Source of the DNA: Pantoea brenneri
GTDB lineage: Bacteria > Pseudomonadota > Gammaproteobacteria > Enterobacterales > Enterobacteriaceae
Direction: 5' to 3'
Length of the DNA stretch: 59,371 nt
Assembly (NCBI GenBank): GCA_002095305.1
Contig: MIEI01000023.1
Span: 1 to 59,371, forward strand
Under the pieces are notes generated by a model. The model made no database searches, was not told the origin of the DNA, and saw only the letters and a list, made by a program, of their open reading frames with translations. Shown here piece after piece: positions 30,540-41,080 of this stretch (position 1 is the stretch's first letter; each line of letters starts with the position of its first letter). The translations under genes were made by a program, and so were the position numbers.

Positions 30540-31097
30540 GTGATTAACGACATCAAAAAAGATGCTGATACGCGCATGGATAAATGCGTCGAAGCATTCA
30601 AAACCACCATCAGCAAAGTGCGCACCGGTCGTGCTTCACCTTCGCTGCTCGACGGCATCGTCGTCGAATATTACGGCACGCCAACGCCACTGCGTCAGCT
30701 TGCTTCCGTTACCGTGGAAGATTCACGCACGCTGAAAATCAACGTGTTTGATCGCTCACTCGGTCCGGCAGTCGAAAAGGCGATCATGACGTCCGATCTG
30801 GGTCTGAACCCAAGTTCAGCCGGTACGGATATTCGTGTTCCGCTGCCTGCGCTGACGGAAGAGCGTCGTAAAGATCTGATCAAAATCGTGCGCGGCGAAG
30901 CCGAGCAGGGCCGCGTGTCGGTACGTAACGTCCGTCGCGATGCCAACGATAAAATCAAAGCGCTGCTGAAAGATAAAGAGATCAGCGAAGACGACGAACG
31001 TCGTGCGCAGGATGAAATTCAGAAAATGACCGATGCACACATCAAGAAAGTTGATGCTGCACTGTCAGAAAAAGAGACGGAGCTGATGGATTTCTAA
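30540..31097 (+). CDS. frr: Ribosome recycling factor
   Basis: RRF, with EF-G, splits post-termination ribosomes. The GTG at 30540 is used because the sequence from there ([14 protein letters not shown]) aligns with E. coli RRF, which also starts with GTG, and gives exactly 185 residues. Key blocks include [30 protein letters not shown] and [11 protein letters not shown]. The three-helix-bundle domain is recognisable by its charged C-terminal half. Confidence 0.98.
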   Translation: MINDIKKDADTRMDKCVEAFKTTISKVRTGRASPSLLDGIVVEYYGTPTPLRQLASVTVEDSRTLKINVFDRSLGPAVEKAIMTSDLGLNPSSAGTDIRVPLPALTEERRKDLIKIVRGEAEQGRVSVRNVRRDANDKIKALLKDKEISEDDERRAQDEIQKMTDAHIKKVDAALSEKETELMDF

Positions 31098-31114
31098 TCC
31101 CATCACTGCCGGAA

Positions 31115-31166
31115 AAAACGCCGTACAGAGAGGTATTCGTATGAATGCGACATCTGGCGGCGTTTT
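31115..31166 (+). promoter_or_regulatory. Large inverted repeat between frr and dxr
   Basis: AAAACGCCG at 31115-31123 pairs with CGGCGTTTT at 31158-31166. The 34-base loop contains a smaller hairpin (ATTC at 31135-31138 with GAAT at 31143-31146). The distal arm ends in four T residues, so it may act as a weak frr terminator. Confidence 0.55.
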
Positions 31167-31212
31167 ACATTGTGTCTGCGGGCACGTCTGTTGACTTCAC
31201 ATGGATAGCATC

Positions 31213-32409
31213 ATGAAGCGATTAACTCTGCTGGGCTCAACCGGGTCAATCGGCACCAGTACCCTGGCGGTGGTTCGCGCCAATCCCGAGCTTTATCAGG
31301 TCACCGCGCTGGTTGCCGGCCACAACGTGGCGCTGATGGCCGAACAGTGTGCCACTTTCCAGCCGCGCTATGCCGCAATGGCCGATGATGCGTCCGCCGC
31401 CGCCCTGCGTGAGCGACTGAGAGCACTCAAGGTAAACACTGAAGTGCTCTCCGGCGTTCAGGCAGCCTGCGAGCTGGCGGCGCTGGATGAGGTTGATCAG
31501 GTGATGGCGGCGATAGTCGGCGCGTCAGGTTTGCTGCCGACGCTGGCGGCGATCCGCGCTGGCAAAATCGTGCTGCTGGCGAATAAAGAATCGCTTGTCA
31601 CCTGCGGCCGTTTGTTTATGGAGGCGGTGCGTCATCATAATGCCCGTTTACTGCCGGTCGACAGTGAGCATAACGCCATTTTTCAGAGTTTACCGGCTAC
31701 CATCCAGCATCAGTTAGGTTACGCTGACCTGCGGGATAACGGCATCGAGTCGATTATCCTTACGGGATCAGGTGGTCCTTTTCGTGACACAGATTTAGCG
31801 GATCTCAGCGCCATGTCGCCGGATCAGGCCTGTGCACATCCGAACTGGTCAATGGGACGAAAAATCTCCGTTGATTCGGCCACCATGATGAATAAAGGTC
31901 TTGAGTACATTGAAGCCCGTTGGCTGTTTAATGCCAGCGCAGCGCAGATGGAAGTGATACTGCACCCACAATCGGTGATTCACTCCATGGTGCGATACTG
32001 CGATGGCAGCGTGCTGGCTCAATTGGGTTCTCCTGATATGCGTACGCCGATTGCCCACAGCATGGCCTGGCCGGCGCGTATTCACGCTGGCGTAACGCCG
32101 CTGGATTTCACCCGCATGTCGGCGCTGACGTTTGCAGAACCCGATTTTGGTCGCTATCCCTGTCTGAAGCTGGCGATTGATGCTTGCGAAGCAGGGCAGG
32201 CGGCGACCACCACGCTCAATGCTGCCAACGAGGTTGCCGTTGCGGCTTTCCTGAATCACCAGATTCGCTTTACCGACATCGCCGCGCTGAACAGCGCTGT
32301 GCTGGCGGCGCAGGCGTGTCCGGAACCGGATTCGGTGGACGCTGTCCTCGAAATCGATCGCACTGCACGCGCGCTGGCGACAGAAATGTTGTCGCGCTTC
32401 ACGTCGTGA
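31213..32409 (+). CDS. dxr: 1-deoxy-D-xylulose 5-phosphate reductoisomerase
   Basis: Dxr (IspC) makes 2-C-methyl-D-erythritol 4-phosphate, the committed step of the MEP isoprenoid pathway, using NADPH and a divalent metal. The NADPH site GSTGSIG is at the N-terminus; [12 protein letters not shown] and [13 protein letters not shown] form the metal and substrate region; the flexible loop [14 protein letters not shown] closes over substrate or fosmidomycin. I prefer ATG 31213 (MKRLTLLG, 398 residues as in E. coli) over the in-frame ATG four codons upstream at 31201. It supplies precursors for uppS just downstream. Confidence 0.96.
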   Translation: MKRLTLLGSTGSIGTSTLAVVRANPELYQVTALVAGHNVALMAEQCATFQPRYAAMADDASAAALRERLRALKVNTEVLSGVQAACELAALDEVDQVMAAIVGASGLLPTLAAIRAGKIVLLANKESLVTCGRLFMEAVRHHNARLLPVDSEHNAIFQSLPATIQHQLGYADLRDNGIESIILTGSGGPFRDTDLADLSAMSPDQACAHPNWSMGRKISVDSATMMNKGLEYIEARWLFNASAAQMEVILHPQSVIHSMVRYCDGSVLAQLGSPDMRTPIAHSMAWPARIHAGVTPLDFTRMSALTFAEPDFGRYPCLKLAIDACEAGQAATTTLNAANEVAVAAFLNHQIRFTDIAALNSAVLAAQACPEPDSVDAVLEIDRTARALATEMLSRFTS

Positions 32410-32430
32410 AGCCGATCATTATGAGGCCAT

Positions 32431-32459
32431 TTGTTCGCTTCAGGTGAAAATGGTATAGT
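32431..32459 (+). promoter_or_regulatory. Likely sigma-70 promoter upstream of uppS
   Basis: TTGTTC at 32431-32436 and TATAGT at 32454-32459 are 17 bases apart, in the 177-base dxr-uppS gap. It would give a leader of about 120 bases and drive uppS-cdsA-rseP and beyond. Confidence 0.6.
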
Positions 32460-32586
32460 CGCTGGCTCGCGTTTCACGGTCTGTCACCGGATTCGGTGTA
32501 GCCTGGCACAACGTGTCGGGATTTAGATCGGGCGCAATGTATTCAGAAACCACAGCATTTCTGATGAAAGGAATAGAGTACGCGTT

Positions 32587-33339
32587 ATGTCGTCTAACAA
32601 TCACAACAACACTGATGACCAGCAGGGAACCGGTCCGCGCCACGTCGCTATCATCATGGACGGCAATGGTCGCTGGGCCAAAAATCAGGGAAAACTGCGT
32701 ATTTCCGGCCATAAAGCGGGCGTGAAATCGGTACGCCGCGCTGTCAGCTTTGCCGTCAGTAACAAACTTGAGGCCCTGACGCTGTACGCCTTCAGTAGCG
32801 AAAACTGGAGCCGTCCGGCACAGGAAGTGACCGCATTAATGGAGCTGTTTGTCTGGGCACTCGACAGTGAAGTGAAGAGCCTGCACAAGCACAATGTCCG
32901 TTTACGCATCATTGGCGATACCAGCCGCTTCAGTCCGCGTATTCAGGAGCGGATTCGCCGTTCTGAGGCGTTGACTGAAAATAATGATGGCCTGACGCTC
33001 AACATCGCTGCTAATTATGGCGGCCGTTGGGATATTATCGAAGGCGTGAAAAAACTGGCAGAACAGGTGCAGGAAGGTTTACTGCGTCCTGACCAGATTA
33101 CCGAAGAGAGCCTGACGTCGCAGCTCTGCATGCAGGAGCTGGCGCCAGTGGATTTAGTGATAAGGACCGGGGGAGAGCATCGGATTAGCAACTTCCTGCT
33201 GTGGCAAATTGCCTATGCTGAATTCTATTTTACCGATGTGCTCTGGCCGGATTTCGATGAACACGTTTTTGAAGGTGCACTGAATGCATTCTCTCTGCGG
33301 GAGCGTCGTTTTGGCGGCGCTGCACCAGGCGGCGCCTGA
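32587..33339 (+). CDS. uppS: Undecaprenyl diphosphate synthase
   Basis: UppS (IspU) condenses eight isopentenyl units onto farnesyl diphosphate to make the C55 carrier of peptidoglycan and O-antigen units. The 250 residues (E. coli 253) include the catalytic aspartate in HVAIIMDGNGRWAK, the SSENWSRP segment, ANYGGRWDI, and the C-terminal RTGGEHRISNFLLWQ. The first 18 residues are variable and asparagine-rich. cdsA starts 18 bases later. Confidence 0.97.
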   Translation: MSSNNHNNTDDQQGTGPRHVAIIMDGNGRWAKNQGKLRISGHKAGVKSVRRAVSFAVSNKLEALTLYAFSSENWSRPAQEVTALMELFVWALDSEVKSLHKHNVRLRIIGDTSRFSPRIQERIRRSEALTENNDGLTLNIAANYGGRWDIIEGVKKLAEQVQEGLLRPDQITEESLTSQLCMQELAPVDLVIRTGGEHRISNFLLWQIAYAEFYFTDVLWPDFDEHVFEGALNAFSLRERRFGGAAPGGA

Positions 33340-33357
33340 GCAATCTGGGGGTAACCT

Positions 33358-34215
33358 TTGCTGAAGTCTCGTCTGATTACCGCGTTGATATTAATTCCGC
33401 TGGTAATTGCTGCTCTGTTCTGGTTACCGCCGGTTGGTTTTGCAATTACAACTATCGTCATCTGCATGCTGGCTGCCTGGGAATGGGGGCAACTGGCCGG
33501 CATGGCGTCCCGTCAACAACGCATCTGGCTGGCTGTGCTCTGTGGGCTGCTGCTGGCGCTGATGTTGTTCACTCTGCCACCCTATCAACATGATGTGCAT
33601 CTGCCGCAGGTCGCGACATCGCTTTGGGCGTCGCTGGTGTGGTGGGTCGTTGCGCTGCTGTTGGTGCTCTCTTATCCGGCGTCAGCCTCGTTCTGGCGCC
33701 ATTCGCGTCCGCTACGATTACTGTTTGGCGTGTTAACGCTGGTGCCCTTCTTCTGGGGCATGATGGCGCTGCGTCAGTATCATTACGACACCGATCATTT
33801 CGCCGGTGCCTGGTGGTTACTGTTCGTGATGTTGCTGGTGTGGGGTGCGGATTCCGGTGCGTATATGTTTGGCAAAATGTTTGGCAAGCACAAGCTGGCA
33901 CCGCGCGTTTCACCGGGCAAAACCTGGGAAGGTTTCCTCGGCGGTCTGGTCTCGTCGGCGCTGATTGCGCTGCTGTTCGCCTCGCTGGCCCCGCTGACGG
34001 TGTCAGCAGGCACGCTGGTAATCTGCGCCATTATCGCCACTCTGGCCTCGGTGCTGGGCGACCTGACCGAGAGCATGTTCAAACGTGAAGCGGGCATTAA
34101 AGACAGCGGTCATCTGATTCCCGGTCACGGCGGCATTCTGGATCGCATCGATAGTCTGACTGCGGCGGTGCCGGTGTTTGCCTGTTTATTGCTGCTGGTG
34201 TTCCGCACCCTTTAA
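33358..34215 (+). CDS. cdsA: Phosphatidate cytidylyltransferase
   Basis: CdsA makes CDP-diacylglycerol, the precursor of all major phospholipids, in the inner membrane. The 285 residues equal the E. coli length and form about eight membrane helices. The CDP-alcohol signature region near the C-terminus is intact: SMFKREAGIKDSGHLIPGHG followed by GILDRIDSL. A TTG start is used, as in E. coli, preceded by GGGGG at suitable spacing. It is tightly linked to uppS and rseP. Confidence 0.96.
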   Translation: MLKSRLITALILIPLVIAALFWLPPVGFAITTIVICMLAAWEWGQLAGMASRQQRIWLAVLCGLLLALMLFTLPPYQHDVHLPQVATSLWASLVWWVVALLLVLSYPASASFWRHSRPLRLLFGVLTLVPFFWGMMALRQYHYDTDHFAGAWWLLFVMLLVWGADSGAYMFGKMFGKHKLAPRVSPGKTWEGFLGGLVSSALIALLFASLAPLTVSAGTLVICAIIATLASVLGDLTESMFKREAGIKDSGHLIPGHGGILDRIDSLTAAVPVFACLLLLVFRTL

Positions 34216-34227
34216 GGACAGGCAACG

Positions 34228-35577
34228 ATGTTGAGTATTCTCTGGAGTTTTGTCGCCTTTATCGTCGCGCTGGGCGTGTTGATTACCGTACATGAGTTCG
34301 GCCACTTCTGGGTCGCTCGTCGCTGCGGCGTCAAAGTCGAGCGCTTCTCCATCGGTTTCGGTAAGTCACTCTGGCAACGCCGCGACCGTCACGGTACCGA
34401 ATTTGTTATCGCGCTGATCCCGCTCGGCGGCTACGTCAAAATGCTCGACGAACGTGTCGAGAGCGTGCCGGCCGAGTTGCGTCATCAGGCGTTCAACAAC
34501 AAAGCTATCTGGCAGCGCGCCGCGATTATTGCGGCCGGTCCTGTCGCCAACTTCCTCTTCGCCATCTTTGCTTACTGGGTTGTGTTTATTTACGGCGTAC
34601 CTGGCGTACGTCCGGTGATTGGCGAAATTTTAAACGGTTCGGTGGCTGCAGAAGCGCAAATTACGCCCGGCATGGAACTTAAGGCTGTCGATGGTATCGA
34701 AACGCCTGACTGGGATGCTGTGCGTATGGCGCTGGTCGGCAAAATCGGCGACAGCAATGCCACCTTAACCGTGGCGCGTTTCGGCGAAGATGCCACGCAA
34801 CAGAAGCAGCTGGATTTGCGTCACTGGCAGTTTGAACCTGATAAGCAGGATCCGGTGGTGGCATTGGGAATTCGTCCGCGCGGTCCGCAGATAGAAACCA
34901 CGCTGGCCGAAGTTCAGGCGAATTCGCCAGCCAGTGAAGCCGGTTTGCAAGCAGGCGACAGGATCGTTAAAGTCGATGGTCAGCCATTATCGCAGTGGCA
35001 GGCTTTTGTCGCCCAGGTCCGGGATAACCCGGGCAAAAGCATGGCGCTTGAGGTGGATCGTGGCGGTGACTCAATCGCGCTGACGATGACGCCGGAAGCG
35101 AAACCTGGCAATAAAGCGGAAGGATTTGCGGGGGTTATCCCACGAATTGTTCCTCTGCCAGAAGAGTATAAAACGGTAAGACAGTATGGCGCGTTTGCGG
35201 CTATCGGCGAGGCCAGTGTAAAAACCTGGCAACTGATGAAGCTCACCGTCTCTATGCTGGGCAAGTTAATAACCGGTGACGTAAAGCTGAACAACCTGAG
35301 CGGGCCAATTTCGATTGCGCAGGGTGCAGGATTGTCAGCAGAGTATGGATTGATTTACTACCTGATGTTTCTGGCGTTGATTAGCGTCAACCTGGGCATC
35401 ATCAATCTGTTCCCTCTGCCGGTTTTAGATGGTGGGCACTTGCTCTTCCTGGCGATCGAAAAGATCAAGGGTGGACCGGTGTCCGAGCGAGTTCAGGACT
35501 TTAGTTATCGCATCGGTTCGATTTTACTGGTGCTGTTAATGGGGCTTGCACTTTTCAATGATTTCTCACGTCTGTAA
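34228..35577 (+). CDS. rseP: Site-2 protease RseP (sigma-E activating metalloprotease)
   Basis: RseP cleaves the anti-sigma factor RseA inside the membrane after DegS, releasing sigma-E, and also clears signal peptides. The zinc motif HEFGH lies in the first helix near residue 22, and the third ligand aspartate is in [13 protein letters not shown] near the C-terminus. Two periplasmic PDZ domains lie between ([15 protein letters not shown] and [19 protein letters not shown]). Length is 449 residues (E. coli 450). Its position just before bamA and skp links the sigma-E switch to genes of the same regulon. Confidence 0.97.
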   Translation: MLSILWSFVAFIVALGVLITVHEFGHFWVARRCGVKVERFSIGFGKSLWQRRDRHGTEFVIALIPLGGYVKMLDERVESVPAELRHQAFNNKAIWQRAAIIAAGPVANFLFAIFAYWVVFIYGVPGVRPVIGEILNGSVAAEAQITPGMELKAVDGIETPDWDAVRMALVGKIGDSNATLTVARFGEDATQQKQLDLRHWQFEPDKQDPVVALGIRPRGPQIETTLAEVQANSPASEAGLQAGDRIVKVDGQPLSQWQAFVAQVRDNPGKSMALEVDRGGDSIALTMTPEAKPGNKAEGFAGVIPRIVPLPEEYKTVRQYGAFAAIGEASVKTWQLMKLTVSMLGKLITGDVKLNNLSGPISIAQGAGLSAEYGLIYYLMFLALISVNLGIINLFPLPVLDGGHLLFLAIEKIKGGPVSERVQDFSYRIGSILLVLLMGLALFNDFSRL

Positions 35578-35628
35578 TCGCGGGAACGCGAACATTCGAG
35601 GGATGTGTTAGGAAAACGCATAATAACG

Positions 35629-38040
35629 ATGGCGATGAAAAAGTTGCTCATAGCGTCGCTGCTGTTTAGCAGCGCCACCGTTTACGGTGCAGACGATTTC
35701 GTGGTGAAGGATATTCATTTCGAAGGGCTGCAGCGAGTCGCCGTCGGCGCGGCTCTGCTGAGCATGCCAGTACGGGTTGGCGATACGGTGAATGACGATG
35801 ATGTCAGAAATACCATTCGCTCGCTGTTCGCTACTGGCAACTTTGAGGATGTTCAGGTCCTGCGAGACGGTACAACGCTGATTGTCCAGGTCAAAGAACG
35901 TCCTACCATTGCCAGCATTACCTTCACCGGTAACAAAGCGGTGAAAGAGGATCAGCTCAAACAAAATCTGGAAGCCTCAGGCGTACGGGTCGGCGAAGCG
36001 CTGGACCGTACCATGATCTCTTCGATCGAGAAGGGACTGGAGGACTTCTACTACAGCGTCGGTAAATATACTGCCAGCGTGAAAGCGGTCGTTACGCCGC
36101 TGCCGCGTAACCGTGTCGATCTGAAGCTGGTGTTCACCGAAGGTGTCTCTGCCAAAATTCAGCAGATCAACATCGTCGGCAACAAAGCCTTCAGTTCTGA
36201 TGAACTGATTTCCCGTTTCCAGCTGCGCGATGAAGTGCCGTGGTGGAACGTGGTTGGCGATCGTAAATACCAGAAACAGAAACTGGCGGGCGACCTTGAA
36301 ACCCTGCGCAGCTTCTATCTCGATCGCGGTTATGCCCGCTTCAACATCGATTCCACGCAGGTCAGCCTGACGCCGGATAAGAAGGGCATCTACATCACCG
36401 TTAACATCACCGAAGGCGATCAGTACAAAATCGCTGGCGTGATCGTCAACGGCAGCATGGCAGGCCATTCAGCAGAAATTGAACATCTGACCAAGATTCC
36501 GGCGGGCGAGCTGTATAACGGCGCGAAAGTCACGAAGATGGAAGATGAGATCAAGAAGCTGCTGGGGCGCTATGGTTACGCCTATCCGCGCGTGGTCACC
36601 CAGCCGGAAATCAACGATGCGGATAAGACAGTAAAACTGCATATCAACGTCGATGCCGGCAACCGCTACTACGTCCGTAATGTCCGTTTCGAAGGCAACG
36701 ACACCTCAAAAGATTCGGTGTTACGTCGCGAAATGCGCCAGATGGAAGGGGCATGGCTGGGCAGCGATCTGGTTGAGCAGGGCAAAGAACGTCTGAACCG
36801 TACCGGCTACTTCGAAACGGTTGATGTCGATACGCAGCGTGTACCAGGCTCACCTGACCAGGTGGACGTGGTCTACAAAGTTAAAGAGCGTAACACCGGG
36901 ACCTTTAACTTCGGCGTCGGCTACGGCACCGAAAGTGGCGTCAGCTTCCAGGTCGGCGTCACGCAGGATAACTGGCTGGGCACCGGTAATACCGTTGGCA
37001 TCAGCGGTACCAAAAACGATTACCAGACCTATGCCGAGTTCTCGCTGACTGACCCGTACTTCACCGTTGACGGTGTGAGTCTGGGTGGTCGCCTGTTCTA
37101 TAACGACTTTAAAGCGGATAACGCTGACCTTTCTGACTATACCAACAAAAGTTATGGTCTGGACGGTACGCTTGGCTTCCCGATTAACGAAAACAACACT
37201 CTGCGTGTCGGTCTGGGCTATGTCCACAATGACCTGTCAAACATGCAGCCGCAGGTTGCGATGTGGCGTTATCTTAATTCGGTCGGCAAGCCGCAACAGC
37301 TCAATGACGAAGGCGATTTCTCAGCAGATGACTTCACCTTTAACTACGGCTGGACTTACAACACCCTCGACCGTGGCTTCTTCCCGACCTCCGGTAACCG
37401 CACCAACCTGAACGGTAAGGTGACGATTCCGGGCTCGGATAACAGCTTCTATAAGGCCACGCTGGATACACAGCAATATGTGCCGATTAACCAGGATCGT
37501 ACCTGGGTGCTGTTAGGCCGTGGCCGTGTCGGTTATGGCGATGGTCTCGATGGCAAAGAGATGCCGTTCTATGAGAACTTCTATGCCGGTGGTTCCAGCA
37601 CCGTGCGTGGCTTCCAGTCCAATACCATTGGTCCGAAGGCTGCGTACTACAATAACAACTCGTCCAACTGCCGGATTGCCGATCCAAACGGTGTCTGTAA
37701 GTCGGATGATGCGGTGGGCGGTAACGCCATGGCGATCGCCAGCCTGGAGCTGATCACGCCAACGCCGTTCCTGAGCGAGAAGTATGCTAACTCGGTCCGT
37801 ACCTCGGTGTTTGTCGATGCCGGTACAGTGTGGGATACCAAGTGGGAAAATACCGCGGAGACGCGTGCTGCCGGCATTCCTGACTACAGCGATCCAAACA
37901 ACATCCGTGTATCAAGCGGTGTTGCGCTGCAGTGGATGTCGCCGCTCGGCCCACTGGTGTTCTCTTACGCCCAGCCGATCAAGAAAATCGAGGGAGACAA
38001 GTCAGAGCAGTTCCAGTTTAACATCGGTAAAACCTGGTAA
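35629..38040 (+). CDS. bamA: Outer membrane protein assembly factor BamA
   Basis: BamA is the essential Omp85 barrel that inserts beta-barrel proteins into the outer membrane. A signal peptide (ending VYGA) precedes five POTRA domains (about residues 21-420) and a 16-strand barrel. The L6 motif VRGF is present in [14 protein letters not shown], and the C-terminus ends in the NIGKTW motif. The start at ATG 35629 ([12 protein letters not shown]) matches E. coli. Length is 803 residues (E. coli 810), the difference being mostly a shorter extracellular loop 6 after the VRGF strand, which keeps two cysteines. Confidence 0.98.
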   Translation: MAMKKLLIASLLFSSATVYGADDFVVKDIHFEGLQRVAVGAALLSMPVRVGDTVNDDDVRNTIRSLFATGNFEDVQVLRDGTTLIVQVKERPTIASITFTGNKAVKEDQLKQNLEASGVRVGEALDRTMISSIEKGLEDFYYSVGKYTASVKAVVTPLPRNRVDLKLVFTEGVSAKIQQINIVGNKAFSSDELISRFQLRDEVPWWNVVGDRKYQKQKLAGDLETLRSFYLDRGYARFNIDSTQVSLTPDKKGIYITVNITEGDQYKIAGVIVNGSMAGHSAEIEHLTKIPAGELYNGAKVTKMEDEIKKLLGRYGYAYPRVVTQPEINDADKTVKLHINVDAGNRYYVRNVRFEGNDTSKDSVLRREMRQMEGAWLGSDLVEQGKERLNRTGYFETVDVDTQRVPGSPDQVDVVYKVKERNTGTFNFGVGYGTESGVSFQVGVTQDNWLGTGNTVGISGTKNDYQTYAEFSLTDPYFTVDGVSLGGRLFYNDFKADNADLSDYTNKSYGLDGTLGFPINENNTLRVGLGYVHNDLSNMQPQVAMWRYLNSVGKPQQLNDEGDFSADDFTFNYGWTYNTLDRGFFPTSGNRTNLNGKVTIPGSDNSFYKATLDTQQYVPINQDRTWVLLGRGRVGYGDGLDGKEMPFYENFYAGGSSTVRGFQSNTIGPKAAYYNNNSSNCRIADPNGVCKSDDAVGGNAMAIASLELITPTPFLSEKYANSVRTSVFVDAGTVWDTKWENTAETRAAGIPDYSDPNNIRVSSGVALQWMSPLGPLVFSYAQPIKKIEGDKSEQFQFNIGKTW

Positions 38041-38150
38041 TGTTCTGCGCATGGATGCATAGCTGAAGTATTGCCACCGGGCAGTTCATGTGGCTGTTCC
38101 GGGGCAAACACTGTGTCGCTGACACAAACGTTGATGGTAAGGAGTTTATA

Positions 38151-38648
38151 GTGAAAAAGTTGTTGTGTGCCGCAGGTCTGGGTCTTGCTTTAGCGGTTTC
38201 CGCTGGTGTTCAGGCTGCTGACAAAATTGCAGTGGTAAACGTGTCCAGCATTTTCCAACAGTTACCGCAACGTGCGACTGTTGCTAAACAGCTGGAAAAT
38301 GAGTTCAAAGGCCGTGCGACTGAACTGCAGAGCCAGGAACGCGATCTGCAAACCAAAATGCAGCGTCTGCAGCGTGACGGTTCAACCATGAAGGCCAGCG
38401 AACGCAGCCGCATGGAAAAAGACGTCATGTCACAGCGCGAAGCTTTCTCCTCTAAAGCGCAGGCTTTCGAGCAGGATAACCGTCGTCGTCAGATGGAAGA
38501 GCGTAACAAGCTGCTGAGCCGTATTCAGGATGCCGTCAAGAAAGTCGCTGACAGCGATGGTTACGACGTCGTGATCGACGCGAACGCGGTGGCTTATGCG
38601 TCAAACGCAAAAGACATCACTGCTGACGTGCTGAAACAGGTTAAATAA
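38151..38648 (+). CDS. skp: Periplasmic chaperone Skp
   Basis: Skp is a trimeric chaperone with coiled-coil tentacles that carries unfolded outer-membrane proteins from Sec to BamA. The GTG start at 38151 follows AAGGAG and begins [12 protein letters not shown]. coli skp also uses GTG. The signal peptide ends VQAA. The mature part contains long charged heptad regions ([22 protein letters not shown]) and ends in the conserved [12 protein letters not shown]. Length is 165 residues (E. coli 161). Confidence 0.97.
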   Translation: MKKLLCAAGLGLALAVSAGVQAADKIAVVNVSSIFQQLPQRATVAKQLENEFKGRATELQSQERDLQTKMQRLQRDGSTMKASERSRMEKDVMSQREAFSSKAQAFEQDNRRRQMEERNKLLSRIQDAVKKVADSDGYDVVIDANAVAYASNAKDITADVLKQVK

Positions 38649-38651
38649 TTG

Positions 38652-39677
38652 ATGTCATCTATTCGACTGGCTGATTTAGCCCAGCAGTTGGATGCAGAAT
38701 TGCACGGAGATGGCGATATCGTCATCTCCGGCATTGCTTCTATGCAATCCGCCACAACTGGCCAAATCACTTTTCTTGCAAACAGCCGTTACCGCGAGCA
38801 ACTCGCCCTGATTAAGGCCTCAGCCGTGGTGCTGACGGAAGCGGATCTGGAGTGGTGCCACACCGCAGCGTTGGTGGTGAAAAACCCTTACCTGACGTAT
38901 GCGCGTATGGCGCAAATACTCGATACCACCCCCCAACCGGCACAAAATATTGCGCCCAGCGCCGTGATTGATCCCAGCGCCCGACTTGGTGCAAACGTCG
39001 CCATCGGTGCGAATGCGGTGATTGAGGCAGAGGTCGAACTGGGCGATAACGTGGTGATTGGCGCCGGATGTTTTGTCGGCAAAAAGACCCGCATTGGCAG
39101 CGGCACGCGTCTATGGGCCAATGTCTCTGTTTATCACGAGATTCAGATCGGTCAGGATTGTCTGATTCAGTCCGGCACCGTTATTGGTTCTGATGGCTTT
39201 GGTTATGCCAACGATCGCGGCAACTGGGTGAAAATCCCTCAGTTAGGCGCAGTGATTATCGGCGATCGCGTGGAAATAGGTGCCTGTACCACCATTGATC
39301 GCGGTGCGCTGGATAACACTCTGATCGGCAATGGTGTTATCATAGACAACCAGTGTCAGATCGCCCACAACGTGGTTATTGGTGACAATACTGCGGTTGC
39401 AGGCGGTGTGATCATGGCGGGTAGTTTAAAAATTGGTCGTTATTGTATGATTGGCGGTGCCAGCGTCATTAACGGACATATGGAAATCTGTGACAAAGTC
39501 ACCGTGACCGGTATGGGTATGGTCATGCGTCCGATCACAGAGCCTGGTGTATACTCGTCAGGCATTCCGCTACAACCCAACAAAACCTGGCGCAAAACTG
39601 CAGCGCTGGTGATGAACATCGATGACATGAGCAAACGCTTAAAAGCCATCGAGCGCAAGGTCGGTAAAGACGACTGA
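38652..39677 (+). CDS. lpxD: UDP-3-O-(3-hydroxymyristoyl)glucosamine N-acyltransferase
   Basis: LpxD adds the second 3-hydroxyacyl chain in lipid A synthesis. A uridine-binding N-terminal domain is followed by a left-handed beta-helix of hexapeptide repeats ([20 protein letters not shown]) and a helical C-terminal extension. The catalytic histidine lies in [11 protein letters not shown] use ATG 38652, giving 341 residues as in E. coli, although an in-frame TTG lies immediately before it. The start is three bases after the skp stop. Confidence 0.97.
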   Translation: MSSIRLADLAQQLDAELHGDGDIVISGIASMQSATTGQITFLANSRYREQLALIKASAVVLTEADLEWCHTAALVVKNPYLTYARMAQILDTTPQPAQNIAPSAVIDPSARLGANVAIGANAVIEAEVELGDNVVIGAGCFVGKKTRIGSGTRLWANVSVYHEIQIGQDCLIQSGTVIGSDGFGYANDRGNWVKIPQLGAVIIGDRVEIGACTTIDRGALDNTLIGNGVIIDNQCQIAHNVVIGDNTAVAGGVIMAGSLKIGRYCMIGGASVINGHMEICDKVTVTGMGMVMRPITEPGVYSSGIPLQPNKTWRKTAALVMNIDDMSKRLKAIERKVGKDD

Positions 39678-39752
39678 TCGCCATCCCAAAACTGACCGGC
39701 TTTCATAATAAAAGTGTTAAGCAGGGAAGCCAGGCGCCACAGAACCTATTTG

Positions 39753-39788
39753 CGGCCTGCGGAAGATCATGTTGATCTGTGCAGGCCG
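39753..39788 (+). promoter_or_regulatory. Strong two-stage hairpin between lpxD and fabZ
   Basis: CGGCCTGC (39753-39760) pairs with GCAGGCCG (39781-39788), and inside it AGATCA (39764-39769) pairs with TGATCT (39773-39778) around a 3-base loop. That makes 14 base pairs with one small internal loop (GGA opposite GT). No T-run follows, so it is not an intrinsic terminator. It ends 41 bases before fabZ. Confidence 0.75.
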
Positions 39789-39829
39789 TGTTATTGATGT
39801 CATCAGATTTTTAGGACAGGAAGAGTATT

Positions 39830-40285
39830 TTGACTACTGAAACTCATACTCTGAAAATTGAAGAGATTTTAGAGCTGCTGCCGCACCGCTATCCGTTTCT
39901 GCTGGTAGACCGCGTGCTGGAATTTGAAGAGCACAAATACCTGCGCGCAGTGAAGAACGTTTCTGTTAATGAACCGTTTTTCCAGGGGCACTTCCCTGGT
40001 AAACCGATTTTTCCTGGCGTTCTGATCCTGGAAGCGATGGCGCAGGCCACCGGTATTCTGGCGTTTAAAAGCGTGGGTAAACTGGAGCCGGGCGAACTCT
40101 ACTACTTTGCCGGCATCGACGATGCTCGATTCAAGCGTCCGGTTGTGCCGGGCGATCAAATGATCATGGAAGTCACTTTCGAGAAAACCCGCCGTGGTCT
40201 GACCCGCTTTAAAGGCGTGGCGACCGTCGATGGCAAAATCGTTTGTGAAGCGACCATGATGTGTGCCCGTAGCCGGGAGGCATAA
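39830..40285 (+). CDS. fabZ: 3-hydroxyacyl-[acyl-carrier-protein] dehydratase FabZ
   Basis: FabZ dehydrates 3-hydroxyacyl-ACP in fatty acid elongation and competes with LpxA and LpxD for 3-hydroxymyristoyl-ACP. The 151 residues equal E. coli. The hot-dog fold carries the catalytic histidine in [16 protein letters not shown] and the glutamate in [12 protein letters not shown] start is used, as in E. coli, with GGAAGAG upstream. lpxA begins three bases after the stop. Confidence 0.98.
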   Translation: MTTETHTLKIEEILELLPHRYPFLLVDRVLEFEEHKYLRAVKNVSVNEPFFQGHFPGKPIFPGVLILEAMAQATGILAFKSVGKLEPGELYYFAGIDDARFKRPVVPGDQMIMEVTFEKTRRGLTRFKGVATVDGKIVCEATMMCARSREA

Positions 40286-40288
40286 TTC

Positions 40289-41077
40289 GTGATTGATCCA
40301 ACCGCCACTATCCATGCCAGTTCTGTCATCGAAGAAGGTGCCATCATTGGCGCTAATGTTCACATTGGTCCGTTTTGCTTTGTTGGGGCCAACGTTGAAA
40401 TCGGTGAAGGAACGGTCCTGAAATCACACGTCGTGATTAATGGCCATACGCGTATCGGCAAAGATAACCAGATCTATCAGTTCGCCTCAATTGGTGAAGT
40501 GAATCAGGATTTGAAATATGCCGGTGAACCGACGCGTGTTGAAATCGGCGATCGCAACCGCATTCGTGAAAGCGTGACGATTCATCGCGGCACCATCCAA
40601 GGCGGCCATGTCACCCAGGTTGGCAGCGATAATCTGCTGATGGTGAATGCGCACATTGCGCATGACTGCGTGATCGGCAACCGCTGTATCTTCGCCAACA
40701 ACGCCACCCTCGGTGGTCACGTCACGGTCGATGATTTCGCCATTATTGGCGGCATGACGGCGGTGCATCAATGGTGCACGATTGGCGCGCATGTGATGGT
40801 TGGCGGCTGTTCTGGCGTAGCGCAGGATGTACCACCTTATGTGATTGCCCAAGGCAACCACGCCACGCCGTTCGGGATCAATATTGAAGGTCTGAAACGT
40901 CGTGGCTTCAGTAAAGAGTCACTGCACGCGATCCGCAATGCCTACAAATTGCTTTATCGCAGCGGCAGAACGCTGGATGAAGTGAAGCCTGAAATTGAAG
41001 CGATCGCGAAGCAGCACAGCGAAGTGCAGCCTTTCTACGATTTCTTTGCCCGCTCAACCCGTGGATTAATTCGTTAA
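40289..41077 (+). CDS. lpxA: UDP-N-acetylglucosamine acyltransferase
   Basis: LpxA performs the first step of lipid A synthesis, transferring 3-hydroxymyristate to UDP-GlcNAc. The 262 residues match E. coli. A left-handed beta-helix of hexapeptide repeats fills the N-terminal two thirds ([14 protein letters not shown]), with the catalytic histidine in [11 protein letters not shown] near residue 125 and a helical C-terminal domain ending [11 protein letters not shown]. The start codon is GTG. Confidence 0.98.
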   Translation: MIDPTATIHASSVIEEGAIIGANVHIGPFCFVGANVEIGEGTVLKSHVVINGHTRIGKDNQIYQFASIGEVNQDLKYAGEPTRVEIGDRNRIRESVTIHRGTIQGGHVTQVGSDNLLMVNAHIAHDCVIGNRCIFANNATLGGHVTVDDFAIIGGMTAVHQWCTIGAHVMVGGCSGVAQDVPPYVIAQGNHATPFGINIEGLKRRGFSKESLHAIRNAYKLLYRSGRTLDEVKPEIEAIAKQHSEVQPFYDFFARSTRGLIR

Positions 41078-41080
41078 TCC

